DNA of 64,000 nt from Stratiolaelaps scimitus (GCA_019614645.1 JABWDB010000018.1:2100501-2164500), one strand, 5' to 3'; positions 1 through 13,377 are shown, counted from the stretch's first letter. Made by a program: numbers and translations. Notes: generated by a model not told the origin, from the letters alone.

Positions 1-2200
1 TCCCTCCACAAGGGGAAGGGTCACCGGCGGTGCGGGGGCCCCATGGCCGCAGGACACACGTGAATCGCTGATACGCTTCAGTGTCCTGCGAAACGCGTCA
101 GCCTCGTACTCAAGCCGTTCAACGACGGCTGCATGCGACGCCGGGCCGCGTGCCACCGGCGCTCAAGGCGGGCGGACAGACCGAGGCAAGTTAGGGTCCT
201 TCTCTCTCTCTCCTTCTCTGCTCTACGTTCCCTCTATCTCTTTCTCCTTTTCGACATTTCTCCCTTGGCGAAACAGCTCATTAACCTTTACCTTTCCCGA
301 AGAGAAAGGCATAATATCACCTAGCGTTCGTTCGTCCGTCCGTCTGACGGACTGACGACTTCCTCTACCCTTCGTCGGCACGAAGAACCTCGAGCTCGTT
401 TTCGACTTCGTGAGGCGCCGCCCTGGTAAACATCGACCTGTGCCGTGTATCGTTGCGGCAATGCGTCCCCGCCGTGTCAGAGTGTACCGCTGTCATTTCC
501 CAGCCGCGTGCACCGTAAAAGGGCAAATGAACAGGTTTACCATCAGGTCCCATCGGGACTCGGGCGCTCCGGTGCCGCAAGCCGGGACTCCCCTTGGGTC
601 GTTGTCTACTTTTAATTCTATCATGCCCTTTTTCCACTGCTACAGCGTCCGCACTCATCACACTGAGTCAGCGAGTTAGCGGGCGAGAAAGAGAGCTGAC
701 AGACGGACAATGCAATAGGTCGGCGCCGACTGAGTGGGTCGCGGCTAAGCGCCAGGCAAGGACCGGCGTCATTTCACGACGAGCAGCTCATTGCCGCTGA
801 GGTGTGTGCCCCCGGAAGGCGGGTGTGATGATAGGCTAGATGCGGCGAACGCGTGCCTGGCGTCCACGGGCTGCACGTCAGCTAAACTCCATTAGGGTCT
901 TTATCTCGTAATGCTCGTCGACCCTTATCTTCTGACCTTTTATCCCCGCAAGGCTTTAGAGGAACGGAACACAGACTTCGCTATGCAACACACACACACA
1001 CACACATATGGGAGAATAGACAACGTCTCCGTCGAGTCGTTCGTGGCGCTCCGCTGTGTAGCAGTATAGCACAGACAAACACACACAGTGTTTAACAGAG
1101 CTGGCAGTGAAGTGCATCAAGTTCTGGAAGATCCGCCTTGTAGCATATAGCAGGGAGGGCGGCGAGAAGGCAAAACAAATTTAGAAAAGTAGAGCACATT
1201 TAGATGACGGGCCGTTTTGTGTCCCGTCGGAGTTCTCCAGCTCCATTGGCCCATGTCAAATCGTAATGTGTCCCATAGTACTCGTTGAATATATAATATG
1301 ATATACATGGAAGTCACGTGTGCATGTCGTGTCTCGGCGTACATGTCGTGACGGCCATTAACGGGTGAGAGCGTTCGCCGTTTGTCGGTGGCTGTGGCAT
1401 TCGTCTCTTCGAGCGAGAGGGACGGATACGATTATGCCCAATATATACAAATATCCGTAGGATTCCTATTCCCTCACGTGTATACTCTATCAAACGCTAT
1501 AGACGAATGCAATATGCGTACGACCACCATGAATATTAAAGGCAACGCAAATCCCAGCTCTCTGCTCGCGTTAACTTTGTCGGCAAACCAGTGGAAGGTG
1601 AGATAAAGAAAAAAAACAGGTTAATAAGGTTAGCCAGTCCAAAGTAATAGTGCCGCTTTCGACAACCTACATTCAGGTGCGGCCCGACGTTAAACCCTCT
1701 CCCCCCACCCTGCTTCGAGGACCTTCTCTTTATTGTTTTATATGTAGACATATATATATAGCTATTCGCATCTCGATTCAGAGCGGCATTTGCTCGGAAC
1801 TACACGTGCGGATATCCTATATAGGCTCTACTATTCGTTCGTTCGCACATAAATATTCATATATACAACCCTTACATGTGAGTTTATATCGGGTAAGCAA
1901 TTCAACACGTTGTCGCTAGCCCTACGATTGCTATTACTAGGATAATAGCGCCATCGGCGCCATCTGCTCCGGTCGTAATTACATCTTCATCTCATTGTCT
2001 GCTCTTTGTCGAAGCGGGCGGCGCCGTAGACGCCGAGTGCAGTTCGTTCGTTGCACGATCCTGTTGCGTGTGTACACCCTCTAGCGGGATATAAACGTAA
2101 ACATTTCCACAGCAGCAGCAGGAATAGTAAATAGAAAGAGACAAGGAAAAAGCTGTGATATTTGTGTCCTCGAGAGTTAGAGATACCGAGGTAGAGAGAG
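1..2200. other. Edge region, mostly without recognisable genes
   Basis: Apart from the minus-strand frame at 365-636, I see only short chance frames, a CA run near 990-1008 and pyrimidine tracts. Confidence 0.5.
365..636 (-). CDS. Candidate exon at window edge, unknown protein
   Basis: On the minus strand a TGTAGCAG acceptor is followed by an open frame to a stop at 365. It encodes SARVPMGPDGKPVHLPFYGA in its middle and an acidic end, HEVENELEVLRADEG. The opposite strand is open as well. No donor is clear; GTAAAC inside the frame near 536 or GTAGAG near its end are possible. It may be a terminal exon or a chance frame. Confidence 0.25.
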
Positions 2201-3385
2201 AGGCTGAAGTGATAGCACCGAGTTTGTAACTTCGGCGACCAGCGTGGAGGAGCTATTGCCACTGCTTGCAGCTGTAGGACTACTGCTATTACAGCGACTG
2301 CGAGCACTATTACGGGGGTGCTAACTAACTGGCGTCGGGGTGCAACACGAGATCGAATACAGTCCCGTTGCTCTCTGGCGTTCGCGTGAGCACTTCCTGC
2401 CGTTAGGCCACTCCGCTGAGAGCTGGGCAATGCCGGCTGCTGCTGCTGCTGAGGACGCCGGTGAAGAAGTCGATTTTGTCTGAGAGGCTCTCAGAGGAAG
2501 GACATTCGTAAGAGCACGGAAAAAGCAAGATACTACAGCCGGGAAAGGTAGGTGGCAGAGAGAGAGAGAGAACAGAGGAAGCTGGTCTGAAGGTTGACCA
2601 GAGAAATACTGCCTCCTGTAGAGATAGTTAGCGGAGGCCAACAAAAGTTGGACCTTGTATGCCTCGCTGTGGGCCTAGTCGGACGGTAGACGGTAGAACG
2701 AGACGGCCAGGCTGTCTACTGCCGGCGACAACGACTCGACCGAGTCGACGGGATGCTGGTGTACCTAGCTAACTCAACTCAAGCAGGTCAGTCAGTCCCG
2801 GTAGCCAGCTAAGCCGGACAGTCGAGGCAAACAACTAAGCAGCTACCAACGAAGAACGGGGCTGTGGGTCCGAGAGAGCAGATATACCTCCGGCAGTAGT
2901 TTCTCGCACCTCGGGTGACTCTCGCCCAACTGACTCTCTCGCTGTCCAACAGCGGTCCGCTCACGGACGGCAGCTCTCTCGAAACATCACGTCGAGCAGA
3001 GATAGCGGGGAGTTCGCTGACTGTTGGCTGGCTGGCTGGACGGACCCACTCGCTGGTCGGCGGGTCGCCCGACGCTCGCCCTCGTAACAAAGTGCTGCAG
3101 CTGCAACAGAGCAGCGGGGCACTGCAACTTGCGACGGAGACGGCAGCCGCTGAGAGAGGTCATCGGACGCAGGCGGAGCCGGACTGGCTGTTGCTGCTGC
3201 TGCTGCTGTTGTGCTCGTACGGGAGCAGCAGCGCAACTCTTCTAACTTCTCGCTGCAGATGGACGCCAATCCAACGCCACCCTCAAGTAAACTCCGCGCG
3301 GCGGCCAGATGGCAACTGACTCCCGCTCACTGGATGCCCCTACAGGCAGTGAGAAGGTGGCAGAGGTGGTGGTAGTGGTGGTAAC

Positions 3386-3390
3386 GGCGT

Positions 3391-3430
<40 letters not shown>
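3386..3430 (+). repeat. (GGC)n microsatellite
   Basis: About fifteen GGC units. It lies in a plus-strand open frame (3309-3494), where it would encode an Ala run, and on the minus strand an Ala or Arg run. Whether it is translated is unknown. Confidence 0.9.
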
Positions 3431-3505
3431 ATCGGTCTCGGCCGAGCGCATGCCCTCGCCCGAGGACGCTCCCAAGCAACAGAGCGCCTCCTAGGGCTGT
3501 GCCGT

Positions 3506-3583
3506 ATGGCATGTAGGCCCGAGGGAGCCTTTAATCAGGAATCACTTAGAGAGAGGTGGGCTAGCAACGTCATGGGCATCAGG
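3506..3583 (+). CDS. Possible short first coding exon (26 codons)
   Basis: An ATG at 3506 is followed by 26 open codons beginning MACRPEGAFNQESL, up to an AGG/GTAAGG donor at 3584. It lies at the end of a 1.3-kb GC-rich block full of CAG, CTG and GGC runs, such as often forms 5' UTRs. No downstream exon in phase 0 was confirmed. Confidence 0.2.
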
Positions 3584-4491
3584 GTAAGGGAGAGAGTCTG
3601 TTTCACAGAGCGTCGTCGCGGTGGCCACCACCATCACCACCGGCACCGCTGCTGTGGCGCTGCCGGTGGGCGGCTCGTTGTTGTTATCAGTTCACGAGCG
3701 AGTCGAGGCCGAGGACGACGCTGACGGTAACGCGTGGCCGGAGCCATCTCCTCGCCCCCGGTCAGCCAACAGGCCGACTCACAGACAACTGGCCACGTTG
3801 TATACACCACCACGCTCCGCCATAGTTGTGATATAATATTAGTTGTAGTTGTACTAGTAGTAGTAGTAGCGGTAGTGTACATAGAGTATCATGCACCCCA
3901 TCACCTGCTACTTAGTAGGGACTCCCACAAGGACACTATTCACCTATTCGCCTACTCTCACCCATGTTCCATATCATAGTTCGGAGTGGTTCTCTTGTAA
4001 CGTTCTGGAGGCAAAGTGCAGCCGCTGCTTCAGGGCCACATTGTAGTTTGGTAGATACAATAGTTTTCATAGCTTTTTCAGAGACAGCTGACATGCACAT
4101 AGACGATAAGTCAGGGCCAGAATAGGCACTTTACTCTTTGCTTACCTTCAAGGGGTACTCGACCACTGTCGGTGATTTCAGACGCTAGTCCTAGTCAGAT
4201 TCTCATTTCGTATACTTCTACCTTGTTCAAATAAACATTCTAAATCGTAAGGGAATAGTTCCTCACGGAGAACAATGGACAGAGCTGATCGAGGCGCTGA
4301 CAAAACAGCTCATGCTAACAAGCCATCCCGCTATAGTAAAACCGTTAGCTGCTCGCTGACCGCTAACGGCAACCCAACATTAGCGACCCCGATAGGCAAA
4401 GTCATTTCGGTCAGTTTCGGCACAATTAGAAGATTACCTTCGACAAATGACTTCTTCCTCCTGTCAACACCTTCTCCCGGATTGTGGCCAG

Positions 4492-4835
4492 GACCGATGT
4501 CAGCCGACGGCAGCCGCCGAGGCCGGCCAGTATCGCATCCGGAGAGGTAACGCTATCAGAGCGAAGACACCACGGCAGCAGCCTCATGCTCAAGGACTGC
4601 TGTTCCTTCCCTGCCGGGGGCGAGCTGCTGTCAGCGAGGGCAAGCGCACGGCCGCGGTCGATCGTGGACAATTGCATGGACCTCGCTAATGACTACTGCC
4701 ACCACACCAACAACCTCGTAGACGGCCTCGAAAGATCGTCCACGGGATCGCCCCCGTTGCCTCTGGTCGCTTCAGTTCGCCTGCGTATGAGCATACTGTG
4801 TTCCGTTCCAGCACACAAACAGCTGTCTACGACAG
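4492..4835 (+). CDS. Candidate internal exon, unknown protein
   Basis: A long pyrimidine tract (about 4450-4485) and CCAG acceptor precede a 344-base open frame that reaches a CAG/GTATAG donor. It needs two bases from the previous exon and ends in phase 1. The 114 residues include a Cys/His-containing stretch, IVDNCMDLANDYCHHTNNLV. The frame remains open past the donor to 5158, making it the longest open frame in the first 10 kb. No family is recognised and no neighbouring exon could be fixed. Confidence 0.35.
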
Positions 4836-5749
4836 GTATAGCCTACGGCCACAGGGCCACATCATCAAGCATACTCAATGTCTCTCCGTCTCTCTCTCTC
4901 TCTATCTCTCACTGCCTTTCTACCACTGCGAGCGGTGCGCGGACGCAGCCCAGGATAACGTCGACAGCACCAGCACGACCCACTGTGTGCGATGCGACTC
5001 GGCGAACGTCTGCCCATGATGGTTCAGAGCGAAGGACGTTCATTTCTTGCAGCCAGCGGCGTGGACCCAGCCTGGACGTCGAGACAAATCGAGATGTAGA
5101 CAGACGCTTTGCTCGACAGAAAATGTGTGTACATTACGGCGGCAGCTTCTTCATATGAATGCCGACTTCTTGTCACGTCTCTCAACCTTCGCTTGCCCGC
5201 TTGCTAAATGTCTGCTTTCTGATAGATGATGAGGCATGGCCGCCGTGTGAGCCCCACTGTGTGGCTTTTATGACCAATGAGTTCGCATGCCAGCAATGAT
5301 CACACCTAAGATTGAGGCTACTCCTGCATAGATCGACGCGGTGTTTCCAGTGGTTATATCCACTGTACGCCTTGACAGCGATCAACAGGCCATCGCAAAT
5401 TCAGATCTGTGCCCCTTTTTTCTATTATACCTGACGCTACAGCGATACGATCAAGCGATGCATGAACGACCCCCCCCCGCACGAGGACGATATTGATTGG
5501 TCAGGTTGGTTTTTTCCCATGGGGGGGGCCTTAGCGTCGACGGAAAGACCAAGCCCATCATCAGTAGTGTCAATGCTAATCAGAACAGCATCGTTGGCCA
5601 GCCGCAGGAAGAGGGCTAATTTCTTCTGTTTCCTTGCCGCCATCCCATGAATGGCCTGCAAAGAAAGGCGGCCAAGAAATGCGAAACTGGAACGCACACC
5701 CGCATGAACGAAGGAGAGTAGAATACAGCATGAATAATAATCATAATAA

Positions 5750-5885
5750 TAATGGAATATAATGGAATATATATATATATATTCCATATATATATAATGG
5801 AATATATATATATGGAATATATATATAATGGAATATATATATTCCATTTCCATTTCCATATATATATAATGGAATATATAATATT
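5750..5885. repeat. AT-rich cryptic tandem/inverted repeat of TAATGGAATATATA units
   Basis: Units of TAATGGAATATATA recur in direct and inverted order (TATATTCCAT), so the whole stretch can fold back. It is flanked by ATCATAATAATAAT-like direct repeats near 5740 and 5930. Confidence 0.8.
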
Positions 5886-5899
5886 AAAGTCGACGTTCT

Positions 5900-8800
5900 G
5901 CAAGACGATATCAACCTGTTATATCAATCATAATAATAATAATACCACTGCTTGAGTCGCAGACGAGCTGTCGGCGTCTCGATGAGACATCTTAACTCTG
6001 GCAACATGACACACATTGGCGTTCGCGACACCTGAAGCTGTTGTAGAGCTTCGAATACACGACATGGCGTATTCCAGAACTTTTCTTCCTTGTGCTCCAC
6101 CGGTTCAAGAAACAGCGAGCTAAGATACGAGCAACGCTGAGTGCTCGCCTTGTGACAATTAGCGCAGCGAGGGCAGCAACGCTCGCAGTCAACTGTCATG
6201 TCGGCGTCCGAGGACAACAGCGTATTGTTGTTGTTGTTGTTGTTGTTGTTGAACGCGTCTCGATTTTACTTATTGAATATTGTTCTTGATATGATTCACG
6301 TGACCAAAGGCTGCCAGTTAGCTATAGATGTGCCAGATTAGCAAATTGTCCGAATACTAAGCGCTTGCTAGAACTGACACGCAAACACTGTCTGAAACGG
6401 TCGAGCGGCTACGAGAGATTAAAGGGTAGTTTAGTTCGGCTATCTATATTTTTTCATTGTTATCCATGAAGCTTTGCGACGATTATCGTAATATTTTTCT
6501 TTATATATATTTCAATTTAAAAATTTCCGGACTGACTCTGACTCTCTCTCTGTCCCTCTTCCTATATCTATTAATAACATACAAAGTCGTTGCCGACAGA
6601 CAATACATTTTGCGGCTAGCTAAAGTTTGGCAACTCTGAAGGCAACCTTCCGGGCAGTTTTTTTCTGTCCATTACCCGTCAATGCGTCTTTTCGTTGGGG
6701 ACGTATTTTATGTAGTTGAAACCAATAAAGAAAAAGCAAATGTAGTCAAGGAAAGTAGGGTTCGCGGACACAATTAAACAATCAAACCATTTTCACCAGT
6801 AGCAGTTGTTCATTCCAAAGGCCTAATAAGCTATATTCATAGAATAACTCGCATGGCGGCTCTGCCACCTTAAGCCGAATCAGTTTATGTTGAACAGCAT
6901 AATTTCTTCCGGAAAAATGCTTCGCCATTGTTCACGCGTCCACTTAAAGAAGCAGATTTTCAGATCCATTTCCTCTCTATTAATGATTCTGTAAATTATA
7001 CCACGTCTACCACTTGAGAATCGTCCAGTCTCCTATATGCAATTTCTACCATCCGTTTCACCGAGCAAACGCAATAAATTCAAGAAGATCTAGAGAAGAA
7101 GCATGTTGATGACGATCGAGTCCTCCTCCGAAAACAAGCTTCGTACTGATGTTCGCCTCGGGGAGGCGCATCTATCAGAAATCGTTTTATCAACAACGCT
7201 AAGTCATCATTTACAGATGTGAGATAATTAGTAAACAATAGATCATCAGACACTAGCAACCAATATAGAAATTCTGATTGAGAAACGACAACAACCGAAC
7301 ACCGTATTTTCAATCGAAAACAGTTTGGCATATTGATAAACAGCCACATTAACACAGACACACACACACACACACAAACATGAAAACATACATACATAGA
7401 CAATATAGCAAAAGTGGCTTATACGCGTGAAGAGTGGAACCCGTCAACATGAATCATATGAAAATACTGCACACGCCGCCTTGACTCGTCCGGAGACGCT
7501 ACGAGATTCGGTAGCTTGTCATCAGATCACCCGGCGAATAACGGCCCAGTGGCAGTCGATTTTCTCGGATAGTGCTGTAACCATGAAGTAGCGCCACTTG
7601 CCCAGCTTTGGTTCCGCTATCAAACATTAGTCACATTAGTAAATGTCATTCGGTGGCGGCTCGAGGTAGAGGGGGGGGTGGGGGAAAAAAGCTCTAAATT
7701 ATTTCACAAATTCATCGTGGCAGGCGGAAGTTGTATACAGCGAGCACAGCTGACGACACCCACACGTTGAGGCACAGATTTGAAGGATCATGCGCGAAGC
7801 GCGGGGTGTTGTGGTTTGTCAACACTTGTCGCTGAGCGAGTGATTTTCATCAGACTGTTGGCAGCATTCGTCTGACTCGTGATCCGCATTTGCACCCCAT
7901 TTGATTTGGTGGTGATTTACTGAATAAAAATTGCTCAGAGACGATGCTCGCTGCTGAATGACGGTGGCTACTTGCGTGGCTCGCCGGTAGCAGGGCGCTA
8001 CTAAGTTGGTGTGGATTTCCCATGGAAAAACAAGCACTTCGCATGAATCAAGCTATCTTACAGCGGTACGCCTGGCCCGCCCCCCCGGGGGGGGGGGATT
8101 GGCCAGCTATACGATCAAGCTAAATGTGGGGTGGCGAAGCTTTCTGACTACCAGTTAGTGGTGCATTGAAACGTCTGGGTGGCGTTTGGCGCCCGTGCAT
8201 ATGATGTTCGTCAGGCGGGACGACGCTGTTCATCGACTTCCCTTGCTGATTCTGCGTTGTGATCAACGAGCTGATGCCCACTAAAGGTCGCTCCTACCTT
8301 TAGGGGTTTGTCAGCGTTGGTTTGTCTTTTTTGGTGTCATTCGTATCCTGCTGCTACTGCTGTTGCTGCCGCTGCCGTTGTCAATAAAACAATCACGATA
8401 GCGATGACAACAACCAAATAGATTTCCAGTTATGCTGGTCGCACCTATAGCCTTATTAATGCAATTCAAAAGGAAGGTGCTTATCAGAGAATGTTTATTT
8501 TATCAGGATATGTTTTTCGTATGTATGTGTCTAAATGACCAGATGATATAGTGAAACTTATGTTTAAACTCAAATATGCTAGCGATATTGAACAGGCTTC
8601 ATCGTTGTCGTTAGTTTCAACTAAGACCTGCTCACGACATTTTACCAAAGTGCAGGGTAGATACAGATCAGATGAGTGGCATACACAAAGCAGTTGTACG
8701 ACAGGCGTTAAGGTGGCTCCATCCTATTCAGAAGAAATGGCATATCATTCTCGCAGTGTCCGTTTCTGTCTAGTCACGGAGAGAGGGCCCGGCACTTATA

Positions 8801-9900
8801 TATTCCAGTAGAACACTGATAACGAATATCATTTTCGTACAGCGAGATATCTTCTATCATAAAAGTGTTGTCGAGGTGGCCTGCTAGTTATTGCGCTGCT
8901 AAATAGTGCACGCTGTCAGCTCCCTTATAACCATGCTTCACGAATCGATTGTGATCGAGATGGCGGACCCAGTCCTGTTTTCAGCCGGGAATAAGTTTGT
9001 AAGGAGCCTTAAACCCCTCAAAGGTCTGCTTAAGGCCTGACACCTCTCGACACGGGTACTCCAACTATTTCCCTTATTGTGGTGGGTAACGCTTTGAATG
9101 TGTTATATTCTAGGTAAGGAATATATAATGCGATGCTCGCGCTAATCAAGGGAAACTACGCGTTGAGCTGATGCAATAATTTGAGAAATCTGAAATTTGA
9201 AAATAAAACTCAGACGACGTCGTCATCGGTCGGGAACAGTAATTAGTACTTAGTAAATGATTACTAATACGCAAAAAATGTGTCGTTTATCAGACTATTG
9301 AAATGGCTCAAAGATTCTAAAGCAATGGGTTACTCGTCCAGAATAATGACAACAGCGTTTCTCGCCCTCGCAGAGTGCGTCATGTTTGAAAAATCACAAT
9401 AAGCACATCATTCATCAACGCCAGATACCATAGAATACTTCCATCTTCTGCCTGGTAGTCGCGGTAGTGTAGCTTGTAGGGTGGGCAAATTGGCAGCATC
9501 ATAACGATAATAAAATCAATTATTTCAGGTAATTTTTCAACAAAAATCAGGAAATTCTTTCTGCAACAAAAAATCGACTCCCACCAAGTTACTGAAACGT
9601 TAGCCCATTGGCCACTTTCAAGTACACCGTCTTCGAATCAAGAAGGACGTTCACCCTCGGTCTCGGCTGTGTCAGTTGGCACCAGCGAGTACATAGGTGC
9701 TTAGCAATATCTGGCGCCCAGCCCTTGGGCCATGAAACAGCATCTCGCCATTTGTTCATTCACCTCAAGGAAAAAAACAAGAAAACCTGTCGATTGCCCT
9801 GAAGGTGGCCCCGTTCCATGAGACAGCCATCATTTTGGTATTCCCCACCGACTGTTCCCCGGGAATCTATCATAATTCTAGTCAAAGTCTGGTCGACGAC
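5900..9900. other. Non-coding stretch
   Basis: No convincing exon. It holds the TTG repeat, a (CA)n run near 7357-7376, and a C7/G11 block at 8080-8097. The frame at 8551-8811 (86 codons) has no support. Confidence 0.5.
6224..6252 (+). repeat. (TTG)n microsatellite
   Basis: About nine uninterrupted TTG units in non-coding DNA. Confidence 0.9.
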
Positions 9901-9924
9901 ATAGGTACACACACATATACATAC

Positions 9925-10079
9925 GCCCAATACCATATGGCCTCTATGGCAGCCAGGTCAGTCAGTGTCAATAATTCGCGAATAATATTCTGTACAATAC
10001 GTAGTTGCTTTCGGATAGCTGGCAACTCTTCTCTCAACGTCGGGTTGTATATTCCCACTTTAAAAGGACGACGAGGAGC
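9925..10079 (-). CDS. Candidate exon, helical segment of the same unknown gene
   Basis: Acceptor CTTGTCCTTTAAG and donor GC/GTATGT bound a 155-base minus-strand frame. It starts in phase 0 and ends in phase 2. It encodes APRRPFKVGIYNPTLREE followed by LPAIRKQLRIVQNIIREL, a strongly helical pattern. The PAIR-plus-helix arrangement faintly recalls ribosomal protein uL30, but the exon before it does not fit that family, so I make no assignment. The next exon, below 9.9 kb, was not found. Confidence 0.5.
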
Positions 10080-10264
10080 CTTAAAGGACAAGAAGAGAAC
10101 TCACCGTCGTTGACTGGGTATTGTTACATTGCCCTACGAACAACAGCGACTCAACGGGCCAAAAACCCAGAGAGAGAGAGAGAGACACGACACCAGAGAG
10201 GAAACGTCTAGCGACGGACACTTCGACAACAGACAACAACGGGATCGGTTAAGATTTTTCCTAC

Positions 10265-10463
10265 CGTCGACTCATCAGTGCCGACTTCTTGACGTCCCCG
10301 CAAGATAGACGTAGAAATCGAACAGATCCTTTCGTCAATCGTTGACTTCATCTCGTTATCTGCTTTCGTCTTAGATTGCTCCCCCTTAGCTGCGTCATCG
10401 TCCACATCCCCTTGTTTCTTTCCGAGTGGGAGCATTTTCGCTAAATCATATACAGGATAAAGG
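10265..10463 (-). CDS. Candidate exon, charged linker-like segment (upstream of 9925-10079)
   Basis: On the minus strand, TGTGTCCACAG begins a 199-base frame that ends ACG/GTAGGA. One base completes a split codon and the end is phase 0. The 66 residues start LYPVYDLAKMLPLGKKQ, run through an acidic/basic linker, and end with ERICSISTSILRGRQEV and GTDEST. The intron to the next exon is only about 185 bases and the phases agree. The protein is not recognised. Confidence 0.5.
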
Positions 10464-11308
10464 CTGTGGACACAGGACACTTCTCTGTCATTTAGAATCG
10501 AGACGGACACTTTTCGTGTCTTGATCTAGACCGTATAATGAAACGGCTGCTTTAACCAGATCCGCGTTCCGAAGTTTGTGGATTTTCTGCTGTGGCAGGC
10601 TTTCAGAAGTGGCTTCGTACTCTAAGATCGTTATTAACGAGGCCGGACCTCAACGGGGACTAGATAATTGATGATTATTATTATAATATTGCCGTGTTAT
10701 CCCGAGTTATAAAATGTGACTAACGTTTCGGAATCACCCCCGGTGATTCATCCGTCAGATCGTAAGAGAGAGAGAGTGAGCGAAAACAGACGAAGCCTAA
10801 ATTAGGACGACGGATACAAACGCTAATTGGATATTACATAAAGGACTAGTATTACGTCACGCCAGGCCAGTATCGCCCTTAGTAAAGCTCCCACCTATAT
10901 TGTTAGCCCTATAGACCCCGATGACTAATGAACCAATACGCAGTAGAACTGGTGGACCTTGCATTATTATTATTATTATTATTACTATTAAGGCCCTCGT
11001 CAACGTCGTCGATCGAGTGCTTAACACCCAAGGATAGAGTTACATGAGTGTGCCAATAGCTCATAATTCCGAGTTTATAATATCCCTAGTGATAGAGGGA
11101 ACATTTGAATTGATATGACTTGTACCAATGTACGTAATTGTCTTCTAAGCGCCACCAATCGCTTGTCGACCGCCCAGCAACTCGTGCGTGTCATCGCTTA
11201 AATGGGCCATCGGGTAGTTCATTTGTACAAACGGCCGAACATAGGCACATGGCAGACGGACAGATACAACAACATGGAATCCAAGTCATTCATCAATATA
11301 CATTCGTG

Positions 11309-11310
<2 letters not shown>

Positions 11311-11361
<51 letters not shown>
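11311..11361. repeat. (TA)n microsatellite
   Basis: A TA run interrupted once by CA. Confidence 0.9.
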
Positions 11362-11363
<2 letters not shown>

Positions 11364-13248
11364 ATTCAAGCAAAGAGTTGCCAACGGTGCACCACAACAA
11401 TGCACGTGTGAACGCCGACAAGCAACGGAACTCATTCACAGTAGCTAGCTGACGCGCAAGCCGAAGCCCACTCCCACAGGTCTTAGATCGCCCTTGAAAT
11501 GAGTAGACATACATGTACGTATGTGTATCCATCGGAGCACCGTTAACATGTTTCAGCGGACCAGTTACGTAGCGTGTGTTACCGCCGCCCACGCCGCCCC
11601 TCCAATAGTAATGGTGCCGGTGGTAGCAATAGCGTTAGTGTTCAGCCACTACTTTTGAGCCACTGACTACTGTACTAGTAGAGAGGGTATGTTGATGCGC
11701 GTAGCCTTACGAGCCGCCTGGAGACAGGGGAACCTTATAGGCTGGGGAACGCCAAGCCACGCACATGACCAAGCAAGCGATGACGCCGAGGCGGTGTGTC
11801 GGTGGCTCGTTCGTTTGGTTCGCCGTTTGGAGGCTGGCTGGCTTCGTTGGTTGGTGGGTGGGTGGGTGGCCGAGTCGGCAATAGGCGTAGCCTTCCATTC
11901 TCCCTGGGGGCCGTGTGCGTTTCCACGATAACCACCCCGAACTCTGGCTGAGGCCCTTGGACCTTTCCATCGTCAGTGGGTCGCTCATGGTATCCCTTCC
12001 CGCCACTCGAAACAATCGCCATAACCTCCTGAGCAGCCATTGCTCGCTGAACTTCAAGCAGCGCCGTCAGCCTTGAGTCCCCACGGAATCGGTCGAGAAG
12101 CCCTGCGAAAGCTTTTTAATGAGCGTCCCTTTGCGCGTTGTTGTGCGTGTATGTGTCAGATCCGCTACGAGCATCCTGTTGGTGCTTCGAAACTTCTGCG
12201 CCGGCTAACCCGTTGCCTGTGTGCTGCTCTTCTCCTTGTGCGGTTGTCTAACTTGGCAGCCTCAAACTGTAACGCGTCAAGGCCGTCAAGGAGCCTTGGC
12301 TGAAAGTCTCAAAGCTGCAGTCAGTAACGGATCGTTACCCATGCCGTGCGTGAACAGCGTGCGTGCTGCTGGTATATGTCATCACATCTGGTGATGATAC
12401 TAATGATAATGTATATGCATTTAAAAAGTGATGATTTTGTCTCATCTGACAATTATGGGCTCCCGTTTTTTTGAGCCACCATGATTTTGATCGTGACGGC
12501 GGCGACGGCGAGATGTATATTATTTTATGGAGATCCGAATAAACTACGCATATTTATATCTATGCCGCTTCCTCCGCGCGACAGTTCCCCCATCAAAAAA
12601 AAAAAAATAAATAAATAACAAAATAACATCAACGCGTATATTTATCGAAAGGTATGTTCCCTCGATGAATCCTTCTTACCCTGTATTCTAAAGAGCGTTA
12701 TTACAAGTTATTTATGTCGTTATCTCACAAAATCGCCAAACGTAATAGCTGCTGAGACATTCAAGACGGTACGGTTGTTCAAACATTTCATTTTCGACCA
12801 AAAACTCAGTTATTCCTTCCTTCCTGCTATAGAGCCAAATAATGTAATGTACGTTCGGTATTTATTTTAACTTAATGTAATTAGCTGAAGATTTTTTCGA
12901 CCATGTTGGAAACTGTGAGCAGTTTCACCTTGAGGTGACCGAATAACCGCACGATGTGATAACGGGGACACTTCGTCAGAGTGACAGGTTAGCAATTGGA
13001 AGGTAACAGGTTAATTGCAATGCGAAGATGGAATAATTAACACAGGCGAATGGGAGCACTGCTGTGGCGGAAAGGGATGACGGGAACAAGGAGATAGAGT
13101 AAGTTAATTAGGATATTGGGTAGTAACCGCAGATAGGTAACAGAGTTACGGCAATTTAAACAACTTTCGTCGGATAGACAAAGCAAGGTAAAGCAATATC
13201 AGGTATACGAGTCGTATGAAGCAATGCTTAACGCAGTTCCGTGGATGG

Positions 13249-13271
13249 TGTGAGTCAGCCCGGAAAATTTA
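13249..13271 (+). repeat. SINE-like repeat family 1, copy e (tail only)
   Basis: Only the terminal GAGTCAGCCCGGAAAATTT is preserved, in plus orientation. Upstream bases do not match the rest of the family, so this is a strongly truncated or decayed copy. Confidence 0.5.
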
Positions 13272-13377
13272 CCTAGGTATAAGGACACCGGGGTGACGAG
13301 AACAATGCAGGGGTTAACTAACACTAGGGAAATATAGGAATTATAAGGGTTTGGACTGACCAGGTCCGACCAAACCC

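Larger units (their letters stand above)
2200..4480. other. GC-rich, repeat-laden stretch (likely regulatory/5' exon DNA)
   Basis: It is dense in CpG, CTG/CAG runs and GAGA tracts, with several frames open on both strands because of composition. The AT-richer part from 3820 to 4270 holds no gene I can see. Confidence 0.4.

Noticed and set aside
9925..10079. Mitochondrial ribosomal protein uL30
   Set aside because: Only a PAIR-like box and a helix resemble it; the preceding in-phase exon does not fit the family.
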